Below, piece after piece: positions 1 through 4,653 of a stretch of DNA of 6,474 bases (positions are counted from its first letter, which is position 1; each line of letters starts with the position of its first letter). The translations under genes and the position numbers were made by a program. The notes beneath the pieces are model-generated. The model had not been told where the DNA came from, did no database searches, and saw only the letters and a program-made list of their open reading frames with translations. This stretch comes from Balneolaceae bacterium (GTDB lineage: Bacteria > Bacteroidota > Rhodothermia > Balneolales > Balneolaceae): NCBI GenBank assembly GCA_007126675.1, contig SLAU01000098.1, forward strand, positions 1 through 6,474. Direction: 5' to 3'.

Positions 1-311
1 AACATCGATACGGCCGGGGTTCCGGCTTCGATCATCGCTTTCAGGTTGGGATCCTCTTCGGGCTTGTTGCCCGCCCGGCAGGTGCTCCCAAAAGCCACAA
101 CTTTTGCGTTTTTGAAAGAGTGCCTCTTCGCCTTTTCGAAAAACGCCATATCCTTCGGGTTCGACCCCGGCCATCCGCCTTCGATATAGTGGATGCCGAA
201 CTCATCAAGCTTTTTTGCAATACGGAACTTGTCCTCAGCCGAAAAGGAAACCTTCTCGCCCTGGGTGCCGTCCCTTAAAGTTGTATCGAATATCCGGATG
301 GTTTTGGGCAT
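1..311 (-). CDS. cimA: Citramalate synthase, N-terminal 103 residues (cut by the window edge)
   Basis: Partial gene: it starts with ATG at 311-309 and runs off the left edge. The product should condense acetyl-CoA and pyruvate to (R)-citramalate, the first step of the threonine-independent route to 2-oxobutyrate and isoleucine, in the cytosol. Seen: the TIM-barrel start MPKTIRIFDTTLRDGTQGE (residues 1-19), with the R13-D14 pair of the DRE-TIM metallolyase family that contacts substrate and metal. It is followed by YIEGGWPGSNPKD (residues 42-54), a motif typical of citramalate synthases of the CimA/LeuA2 type; 2-isopropylmalate synthases usually have LRDGEQ and an IEAGFP-like motif instead. 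The visible part ends at VSM, where family members continue into a FGKSW-like motif. No Shine-Dalgarno sequence precedes the ATG. It lies 262 bp downstream of ilvC on the same strand. A LeuA paralogue is the main alternative; the missing C-terminal regulatory domain would help decide. Confidence 0.88.
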   Translation of the reverse strand, partial: MPKTIRIFDTTLRDGTQGEKVSFSAEDKFRIAKKLDEFGIHYIEGGWPGSNPKDMAFFEKAKRHSFKNAKVVAFGSTCRAGNKPEEDPNLKAMIEAGTPAVSM

Positions 312-360
312 GATTTGATGGATTTACGATTTATGATATTTGATGTTGATAGAGGTTTTT

Positions 361-560
361 TCGTCCCCCTTTTCCCGAAGGGATCCCTATGGGAGAAAGG
401 GGGAGGACGCTGGAGCGTCCAGCGACAGCGGCTGGGGGATGATGAGTACGAGCAATTAATTGTTAACAGTCTCTGTGCTCAATCAACGCTCCGTGGTCAT
501 CCCCCCAGAGTAATCGCTGAACGCGTTTACTCATCCCCCCTTCAAAGGGGGACTTTAGGA
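361..560. repeat. Composite intergenic inverted-repeat element between ilvC and cimA
   Basis: About 200 bp of nested hairpins fill the ilvC-cimA gap. The left hairpin pairs 364-376 (TCCCCCTTTTCCC) with 391-404 (GGGAGAAAGGGGGA), one base unpaired, around two mini-hairpins TCCCgaaGGGA and TCCCtatGGGA. Next is a perfect 6-bp hairpin, GGACGC/GCGTCC at 405-410 and 415-420, which competes with GCTGGA/TCCAGC at 409-414 and 418-423. Inner arms are CTGGGGGATGA (432-442) against TCATCCCCCCAG (497-508), with CAGCGA (420-425) against TCGCTG (514-519), and GATGAGTA (441-448) against TACTCATC (528-535). The right end is CCCCC/GGGGG (536-540, 547-551), followed by ACTTTAGGA. There is no convincing coding sequence. 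It resembles dispersed G/C-run intergenic repeats common in Bacteroidota-like genomes, though copy number cannot be seen from one window. It would be transcribed if ilvC and cimA share a message, and could act as an mRNA processing or stabilising structure. Confidence 0.7.
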
Positions 561-573
561 TCTTCGCCAAAAA

Positions 574-1608
574 TCACTCCGCAGGTTCCGGTTCGGGTTT
601 TTGCTGCTCTTTGCCGCCCGGAATCCAATTCATCATGGAGCGGAGCTCTTTGCCCACTTCCTCGATTTTGTGGTTTCCGAGTTGATTTCTCATTCGAGTC
701 AAATTGGGAAGACCTTCCTTGTTTTCTTTCATCCATTCATCGGCAAAGGTTCCGCTCTGAACTTCATCAAGAATCTTTTTCATCCGCTTCTTGGTGTCCT
801 GATCCACTACGCGGGTTCCGCGGGAGAGTCCGCCATACTCGGCCGTGTCGCTCACTGAGTAGTACATCCGCTCGATGCCACCTTCATACATCAGGTCCAC
901 AATCAGCTTCAGCTCGTGGAGACATTCGAAGTAGGCGATCTCGGGCTGATACCCCGCTTCAACGAGCACTTCAAAACCGGCTTTCACCAGCTCGGATGCC
1001 CCTCCGCATAGAACCGCCTGTTCGCCGAAGAGATCGGTTTCAGTCTCTTCTTTAAAAGTGGTTTCGAGAACGCCGGCCCGCGTTCCGCCGATTGCCTTTG
1101 CATAGGCCAAGGCTGTGTCACGGGCGGTACCGGTGGCATCCTGGTAAACAGCAAAAAGGCAGGGAACACCTGACCCTTCCGTGAATACACGGCGGACAAG
1201 ATGTCCCGGGCCTTTAGGGGCAACCATAAAGACGTCAACATCTTCCGAAGGCACAATCTGATCAAAATGGATGTTGAAGCCGTGAGCAAACATCAGTGCA
1301 TTTCCGGCCTCAAGGTTTGGAGCAATACTTTCTTTGTAGACATCGCCCTGATGCTGATCAGGAATCAGAACCATCACGATATCGCCGGCTTTTGCCGCTT
1401 CTGCTGTTTGCATTACGGTGAGGCCTTCCTGTTCAGCTTCGCTCCACGAAGAGCTTTCTTTGCGAAGGCCAACCACCACGTTTATGCCGGTGTCTTTAAG
1501 GTTCAGTGCATGAGCATGCCCCTGACTTCCGTAGCCGATTATTGCTACGGTTTTTCCGGCCAGCTGGCCGAGGTTGGCATCTCCGTTGTAATATGTTTTT
1601 GCTTTCAT
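574..1608 (-). CDS. ilvC: Ketol-acid reductoisomerase, class I (short form), NADPH type predicted
   Basis: Converts 2-acetolactate and 2-aceto-2-hydroxybutyrate to the 2,3-dihydroxy acids by Mg-dependent alkyl migration and NAD(P)H reduction (EC 1.1.1.86), the second common step of valine and isoleucine synthesis. The protein has 344 residues, the class I size, not the roughly 490 of the E. coli class II enzyme. Seen: Rossmann motif GYGSQG at 25-30; cofactor loop around R49-K50 and S52-S54, whose Arg/Ser pattern fits NADPH; conserved His in AHGFNIHF (H109) and Lys in APKGPGHLVRR (K132); metal ligands D192 and E196 in TDLFGEQ, and E228 and E232 in FECLHELK; substrate Ser in YSVSDTAEYG (S253). 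Residues 1-182 form the nucleotide domain and 183-328 the knotted helical domain. An added tail, KEQQKPEPEPAE, ends the protein. The ATG at 1608 gives the usual MKAKTYYNGDAN start; the upstream bases are A-rich with no Shine-Dalgarno sequence. It follows ilvN after 212 bp. Confidence 0.97.
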   Translation of the reverse strand: MKAKTYYNGDANLGQLAGKTVAIIGYGSQGHAHALNLKDTGINVVVGLRKESSSWSEAEQEGLTVMQTAEAAKAGDIVMVLIPDQHQGDVYKESIAPNLEAGNALMFAHGFNIHFDQIVPSEDVDVFMVAPKGPGHLVRRVFTEGSGVPCLFAVYQDATGTARDTALAYAKAIGGTRAGVLETTFKEETETDLFGEQAVLCGGASELVKAGFEVLVEAGYQPEIAYFECLHELKLIVDLMYEGGIERMYYSVSDTAEYGGLSRGTRVVDQDTKKRMKKILDEVQSGTFADEWMKENKEGLPNLTRMRNQLGNHKIEEVGKELRSMMNWIPGGKEQQKPEPEPAE

Positions 1609-1656
1609 TTTGTCTTTTGTTGGGTTTGTTATGTTTTAAAATTTGGTAACAGAAAG

Positions 1657-1782
1657 TCCCCTCCTTTCCCAAGGAGGGGATTTAGGGGTGGTTGAAATAA
1701 GGGTTTAAATCAATTGAAAAATTTCGAAGTTGGTCAGAGGCCTGAAAGAACCACCCCCGGCCCCTCCTTACGAAGGAGGGGA
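1657..1782. repeat. Composite intergenic inverted-repeat element between ilvN and ilvC
   Basis: A symmetric 'palindrome of hairpins'. The left hairpin is a perfect 10-bp stem, TCCCCTCCTT (1657-1666) with AAGGAGGGGA (1671-1680) and a 4-base loop. The right hairpin is a perfect 9-bp stem, CCCCTCCTT (1761-1769) with AAGGAGGGG (1773-1781) and a 3-base loop. Between them GGGGTGGTT (1685-1693) is the reverse complement of AACCACCCC (1749-1757). The outermost arms, 1657-1666 and 1773-1782, are also exact inverted repeats of each other, so the whole element can fold as two small hairpins or one long one. The internal loop (1694-1748) is AT-rich apart from TCAGaggcCTGA at 1734-1745. No U-run follows either stem in either direction, so a simple intrinsic terminator is unlikely. 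The element shares its design, and a hairpin followed by (A)TTTAGG, with the one in the ilvC-cimA gap. It accounts for most of the 212-bp spacer. Confidence 0.75.
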
Positions 1783-1820
1783 GAGTTCTTGCCCTTTGCT
1801 CATTTGCAATCATCATCAAT

Positions 1821-2345
1821 TCAATTAATATTCACCGCTCCCTGGAACTCGCGTTTCAGGGCTACGCTTCCGGTTCGCGACATCTCGGTGATGCCGTATG
1901 GTTTCAGTACTTCGATCATGGCGTCTACCTTGTCGGTGTTGCCGGTTACTTCGAGTGCGAGCTTATCGGCTGTGATGTCGATCACCTTGGCTTTGAAGGC
2001 CTGGGCAATGAGCATGATTTCGGGCCGGCCCACCTTGGCGGTCGACACTTTTACAATGGCAAGCTCGCGTTCAATACATTTCTTGTGGGTGAGGTCGGTC
2101 ACCTTCAGCACATCAATCACATTGTGGAGATGTTTGTTGATCTGCTCTACAGTCTCCTCATTGCCGTAGGTGGTGATGGTGATCCGGGCCATACCGCGCT
2201 CCGCCTCGGAGGCGAAAGTGACACTCTCCAGTTCAAATCCCTTTCCACTGAAGATGCCGATGATCCTCGAAAAGGTGTTGAGATTGTGTTTCACAAGCAC
2301 GGAGAGCGTGTGCCGGGAATCTTTGGTGATGGTTGTTGTACTCAT
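1821..2345 (-). CDS. ilvN: Acetohydroxyacid synthase small (regulatory) subunit, 174 aa
   Basis: Regulatory subunit of acetohydroxyacid synthase; in the family it binds IlvB, raises its activity and confers feedback inhibition by valine. Seen: an N-terminal ACT domain (about residues 12-85, HTLSVLVKHN onward, with the SRIIGIFSGKGFELES core) and a C-terminal ACT-like domain (about 95-170), ending at TGA 1821-1823. I place the start at ATG 2345-2343, not the GTG six bases upstream: that GTG lies inside the Shine-Dalgarno sequence GAGGAG (plus-strand 2351-2356), which sits 5 bases before the ATG, and the ATG overlaps the ilvB stop as ATGA. The overlap implies translational coupling and balanced subunit amounts. 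Odd: aligned with E. coli IlvH, valine-site residues N11, G14 and N29 become H20, N23 and E38, while S17 is kept as S26. Valine control may therefore be lost or altered. The identity is secure; the regulatory consequence is inference. Confidence 0.96.
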   Translation of the reverse strand: MSTTTITKDSRHTLSVLVKHNLNTFSRIIGIFSGKGFELESVTFASEAERGMARITITTYGNEETVEQINKHLHNVIDVLKVTDLTHKKCIERELAIVKVSTAKVGRPEIMLIAQAFKAKVIDITADKLALEVTGNTDKVDAMIEVLKPYGITEMSRTGSVALKREFQGAVNIN

Positions 2346-4138
2346 TTGCACTCCTCGTCCGATTCTACCATTTCGTTCAGGGCTGCTCCTGAGGGTACCA
2401 TCGGGTAGCAGTTTTCTGTTTCAACTACGCGGAAGTCCATCAGTACCGGTCCGTCTTTGATTTTCATCGCTTCGGTGAGCACTTCTCTCATTTCGGCGGG
2501 ATTGGTGGCGCGCATTCCCACGGCGCCATAGCATTCGGCCATTTTCACAAAGTCGGGGTTGTTGGAACCGAACACGGAGTAGCTGGTGCGGTTGTTGTAG
2601 AAGAGCTGCTGCCACTGGCGGACCATTCCAAGGCAGTTGTTATTCATGAGGGCAATTTTGACAGGGATCTTGTATTCAACGGCGGTTGCAAGTTCGTAAC
2701 TCGACATCTGGAATCCGCCATCGCCCGTGATACAGACCACATCGCGATCGGGGCAGGCCAGCGCGGCTCCCATCGCCGCCGGGAAACCGTAACCCATCGT
2801 GCCAAGTCCGCCGGAAGAGATCCACGATCGCGGATGGTTGTAGTTGTAGTGCTGAGCCGCCCACATCTGGTGCTGACCCACATCGGTCACTACAATCGCG
2901 TTGCCTTCAGTTACCTCGGAAATCATCTTCACCATGTGCTGGGGATAGATTTTATCATCCGCCTCGGGCACCACCAAAGGGTGCTCTTTCTGCCAGGTAT
3001 GGATTGTATCCCACCATTCGGAGATTTCTGGCGGCGTGGCCAGTTTATCGATGGCAGGAATCACCCGTTTTACATCGCCAACAATCGGCACCTCAACAGG
3101 TACATTTTTCCCGATACATGAGGGATCGATGTCGATATGTATTTTCCGGGAATTCTGTGAGAATCCATCAAGCCGGCCGGTAACGCGGTCGTCGAAACGG
3201 GCACCTACTGCGATGAGCACATCACATTCGGTCATCGCCATATTCGCGTACCATGTACCGTGCATGCCTAACATTCCAAGCGACTGCGGCTTGCTTTCGG
3301 GAAATGCACCAAGTCCCATCAGCGTGGTGGTAACAGGGATGTTCATCCGTTCTGCAAATGCGGTGACCTCTTCCCAAGCCTCGCCAAGAATGGCTCCGCC
3401 ACCCACATAAATCAACGGCTTTTTCGCGTTGCTGAGCATTTCGGCAGCTTTGGCAATCTGCGGATGGTGGCCGTTTACGGTGGGCTTGAAGCTGGGGATA
3501 TCTACCTTTTTCATTCCGGAAAAGCGTCCTTTGGTGTTTAACATATCTTTGGGCAAATCCACCAAAACAGGTCCGGGTCTTCCATTGGTCGCGATATGAA
3601 ATGCTTCGCGGATCACATGCTCCAGTTCATTTACATCACGCACCAGGTAATTCTGCTTGGTAATGGGCCGGGTGATTCCAACGATATCCGCTTCCTGGAA
3701 TGCATCATTTCCGATCACGCCTGTAGGCACCTGTCCGGTAAACACAACCAGAGGGATTGAATCCATCATAGCAGTTGCGATGCCGGTTACGGTGTTCGTG
3801 CCACCAGGGCCTGATGTTGCCAGCACAACGCCGGGCTTGCCTGTTGCACGGGCATAACCGTCAGCAGCATGAGTACCGGCCTGTTCATGACGAATCAGTA
3901 CATGATTAAGGTCATGATTGTCAAAAAGTGTATCGTAGACCGGAAGAACTGCACCCCCGGGATAACCGAAAATGGTGTCAACACCAAGATCGGCCAGGGT
4001 TTTTATAAGGATATCCGCACCATTGTGAGTCAGAGCGGCTTGTACGGGCATGGTTTCGGGAGCCGTACTTTCTGTAACCCCAGGCTTTGCCGTTTGATCT
4101 GACTTAAGTGCTGTTGATGTTGATTCAGTTGATTTCAT
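2342..4138 (-). CDS. ilvB: Acetohydroxyacid synthase large (catalytic) subunit, 598 aa
   Basis: Thiamine-diphosphate enzyme (EC 2.2.1.6) that joins two pyruvates to acetolactate, or pyruvate and 2-oxobutyrate to acetohydroxybutyrate, committing carbon to valine/leucine or isoleucine. Seen: N-terminal pyrimidine-binding domain (about 35-200) with catalytic Glu E85 in HEQAGTHAADGYARATG; central FAD-type domain (about 225-370) with VGARFDDRVTGRLD at 311-324; C-terminal cofactor domain (about 405-575) with the Mg-ThDP motif GDGG (472-475) through NNN (499-501). This is followed by GMVRQW, whose W509 matches the tryptophan known as a herbicide-contact residue in other AHAS enzymes. Length is normal for the family. 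The first 33 residues or so are a Ser/Thr/Glu-rich extension before the conserved GADILIKTL. The ATG at 4138 follows GAGGA with only 3 bases between, a tight but plausible site. It overlaps ilvN by 4 bases and heads the minus-strand operon after a long structured leader. AHAS rather than another ThDP enzyme is clear from the RQW region and the ilvN partner. Confidence 0.97.
   Translation of the reverse strand: MKSTESTSTALKSDQTAKPGVTESTAPETMPVQAALTHNGADILIKTLADLGVDTIFGYPGGAVLPVYDTLFDNHDLNHVLIRHEQAGTHAADGYARATGKPGVVLATSGPGGTNTVTGIATAMMDSIPLVVFTGQVPTGVIGNDAFQEADIVGITRPITKQNYLVRDVNELEHVIREAFHIATNGRPGPVLVDLPKDMLNTKGRFSGMKKVDIPSFKPTVNGHHPQIAKAAEMLSNAKKPLIYVGGGAILGEAWEEVTAFAERMNIPVTTTLMGLGAFPESKPQSLGMLGMHGTWYANMAMTECDVLIAVGARFDDRVTGRLDGFSQNSRKIHIDIDPSCIGKNVPVEVPIVGDVKRVIPAIDKLATPPEISEWWDTIHTWQKEHPLVVPEADDKIYPQHMVKMISEVTEGNAIVVTDVGQHQMWAAQHYNYNHPRSWISSGGLGTMGYGFPAAMGAALACPDRDVVCITGDGGFQMSSYELATAVEYKIPVKIALMNNNCLGMVRQWQQLFYNNRTSYSVFGSNNPDFVKMAECYGAVGMRATNPAEMREVLTEAMKIKDGPVLMDFRVVETENCYPMVPSGAALNEMVESDEECK
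2351..2356 (-). promoter_or_regulatory. Ribosome-binding site of ilvN, inside the end of ilvB
   Basis: The minus strand reads GAGGAG here, 5 bases before ATG 2345-2343. It decides the ilvN start: the competing GTG at 2351-2349 overlaps this motif and would have no site of its own. It supports re-initiation by ribosomes finishing ilvB. Confidence 0.75.
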
Positions 4139-4141
4139 ATT

Positions 4142-4146
4142 TCCTC
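4142..4146 (-). promoter_or_regulatory. Ribosome-binding site of ilvB, predicted to be sequestered
   Basis: The minus strand reads GAGGA, then AAT and the ATG at 4138. The surrounding CCATGAGG (4150-4143) can pair over 7 bp, with one bulged T, with CCTCTGG (4171-4165) 14 bases upstream. The same upstream bases form the 3' arm of a stronger competing stem, so access to this site may be switchable. Confidence 0.55.
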
Positions 4147-4271
4147 ATGGATAGACTTCGCCCGCCAGAGGTCGTCAAAATGAAATCGCAATGTGAAATG
4201 TGATTTGGCTTTTAACCTCTGGCTGGGTTGATTATCTAATAATTAGGTTTAGAATTAGAATGCCAGAGATT
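4143..4271 (-). promoter_or_regulatory. Candidate attenuator in the ilvB leader: four alternately pairing segments
   Basis: On the minus strand four segments can pair in competing ways. Segment 1, AATCTCTGGC (4271-4262), lies inside the Ile/Leu-rich leader ORF. Segment 2, GCCAGAGGTT (4223-4214, preceded by CCCA), starts a few bases after that ORF's stop. Segment 3 is ACCTCTGGCGGG (4172-4161). Segment 4 is CCATGAGG (4150-4143), containing the ilvB ribosome-binding site. 1:2 gives 10 pairs with one G-U; 2:3 gives 9 Watson-Crick pairs plus 3 G-C pairs past one bulge; 3:4 gives 7 pairs with one bulge. Inferred logic: a ribosome stalled at Ile/Leu codons masks 1, 2:3 forms and ilvB is open; a ribosome reaching the stop masks 2, and 3:4 closes ilvB. 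No U-run follows, so any control would act on translation, not intrinsic termination. The pairings are seen directly; the mechanism is a hypothesis. Confidence 0.45.
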
Positions 4272-4462
4272 GGAAGTAGAATCAGAATACTAATAATAAG
4301 AATACCAATAGAAGATATGGCAGTGTCAATGATTCCAGTTCCGGCGATAATGAAAAGAGAAACGAATACAGTCAACAAAGCACTCAAAAGATAAGCCGCA
4401 AATTCAGAGACCTCTCGCAAGAGTTCTGCTGGATTTAGGTTATGAGTTATTGTTGTTATCAA
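4232..4462 (-). CDS. Putative Ile/Leu-rich leader ORF (or small membrane protein), 76 codons
   Basis: No family is recognised. The frame opens at TTG 4462 (no ATG exists in this frame, and none on this strand between 4149 and 4592) and ends at TAA 4234-4232, 93 bp before ilvB. It encodes 18 Ile, 15 Leu and 3 Val in 76 residues; of the last 28 residues, 19 are Ile or Leu, with runs such as IGILIISILILLP. The last codons include repeated CTA (Leu) and ATT (Ile). There are two readings. First, a leader peptide whose translation senses charged Ile/Leu tRNA, supported by its place between a predicted promoter and ilvB and by the pairing segments that begin in its 3' end. Second, a two-segment membrane protein (hydrophobic stretches about 21-45 and 46-75). 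Against both: no Shine-Dalgarno sequence, a rare start codon, and AT-rich DNA whose pyrimidine-rich strand favours hydrophobic codons by chance. Confidence 0.3.
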   Translation of the reverse strand: MITTITHNLNPAELLREVSEFAAYLLSALLTVFVSLFIIAGTGIIDTAISSIGILIISILILLPISGILILNLIIR

Positions 4463-4497
4463 TTGCTGTATATTGCGTTTCGTTTATCGCTTTGGCC

Positions 4498-4526
4498 AAG
4501 CTATAGATCGCGATTATATATGTCAA
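4498..4526 (-). promoter_or_regulatory. Predicted promoter of the ilvBNC unit
   Basis: The minus strand reads TTGACA (4526-4521), a perfect -35 consensus, then 17 bases, then TAGCTT (4503-4498). Continued as TAGCTTGG, the downstream box also approximates the Bacteroidota TAnnTTTG element, with TTG 20 bases upstream. Transcription would start near 4490, giving a leader of about 350 nt before ilvB and about 30 nt before the TTG of the leader ORF. The palindrome ATCGCGAT (4507-4514) sits in the spacer and could be a regulator contact. An alternative TATAAT at 4518-4513 lacks a good -35 box. Confidence 0.5.
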
Positions 4527-4575
4527 GATTTTTTTTGGAAAAATGTTTGAATATAATTGAGACGTAAAAATAGAT

Positions 4576-4608
4576 TTTGGAAAAGCGCTTCCATGTAAAT
4601 TATAATTG
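4576..4608 (+). promoter_or_regulatory. Predicted promoter of ilvD
   Basis: TTTTGGAA (4575-4582) is followed by TATAATTG (4601-4608). Read as a sigma-70 type promoter it is TTGGAA, 18 bases, TATAAT; read as Bacteroidota type it is TTTG, 21 bases, TATAATTG against TAnnTTTG. The start site would be near 4614, about 40 bases before the ilvD ATG. A similar but more closely spaced pair, TTTTGGAAAA (4533-4542) and TATAATTGA (4552-4560), lies just upstream. Confidence 0.45.
4578..4593. promoter_or_regulatory. Imperfect inverted repeat with AAGCGCTT core in the ilvD promoter spacer
   Basis: TGGAA (4578-4582) and TTCCA (4589-4593) flank a 6-base centre, and AAGCGCTT (4583-4590) is itself palindromic, though centred one base off from the arms. 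It lies between the predicted -35 and -10 boxes. LacI-type operators often have a central GCGC, but the mismatch of centres makes this only a weak operator candidate. Confidence 0.25.
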
Positions 4609-4613
4609 ACATG
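4592..4613. promoter_or_regulatory. 22-bp near-perfect palindrome over the ilvD -10 box, candidate operator
   Basis: CATGT (4592-4596) and ACATG (4609-4613) flank the perfect palindrome AATTATAATT (4598-4607), and only the pair 4597/4608 fails to match, so 10 of 11 base pairs are symmetric. It contains the whole predicted TATAAT box and reaches the likely start site. A bound dimer here would block ilvD transcription. No matching site is seen near the ilvB promoter, so control may differ between the two units. The regulator is not identifiable from the window. Confidence 0.45.
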
Positions 4614-4653
4614 TAAGTCATTGATTGATAACGACTAAACAACCGTTTAACTG

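Noticed and set aside
315..1055. 246-codon plus-strand ORF across the repeat element and ilvC
   Set aside because: It is antisense to ilvC and runs through the hairpin element; the translation is Arg/Pro/Ser-rich with no recognisable domain.
1201..1695. 164-codon plus-strand ORF opposite the start of ilvC
   Set aside because: It lies antisense to conserved ilvC codons and ends inside the repeat element; no ribosome-binding site or known motif.
361..1782. G/C-run repeats as a CRISPR array or insertion sequence
   Set aside because: Repeats are inverted hairpins without regular spacers, and no transposase or cas gene lies in the window.
1714..2169. 151-codon plus-strand ORF opposite ilvN
   Set aside because: It begins inside the repeat element and is antisense to the ilvN ACT domains; the composition is that of a shadow frame.
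2346..2351. GTG start for ilvN, two codons upstream
   Set aside because: The GTG overlaps the GAGGAG ribosome-binding site; the ATG at 2345 has correct spacing and the ATGA overlap with ilvB.
4125..4148. ATG-started 7-codon mini-ORF overlapping the ilvB start
   Set aside because: ATG 4148-4146 falls within the ilvB Shine-Dalgarno region and has none of its own; it encodes only seven residues without BCAA codons other than one Ile.
4161..4227. The strong stem before ilvB read as an intrinsic terminator
   Set aside because: No U-run follows the 3' arm and the loop is 42 bases, so it does not fit a rho-independent terminator.
4200..4394. 64-codon plus-strand ORF in the divergent control region
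   Set aside because: GTG start without a ribosome-binding site, antisense to the Ile/Leu-rich frame; its hydrophobic and basic pattern follows from the AT-rich DNA.
4139..4495. T-box or other known riboswitch in the ilvB leader
   Set aside because: No T-box consensus (AGGGTGGNACCGCG-like) or other conserved aptamer core is visible.
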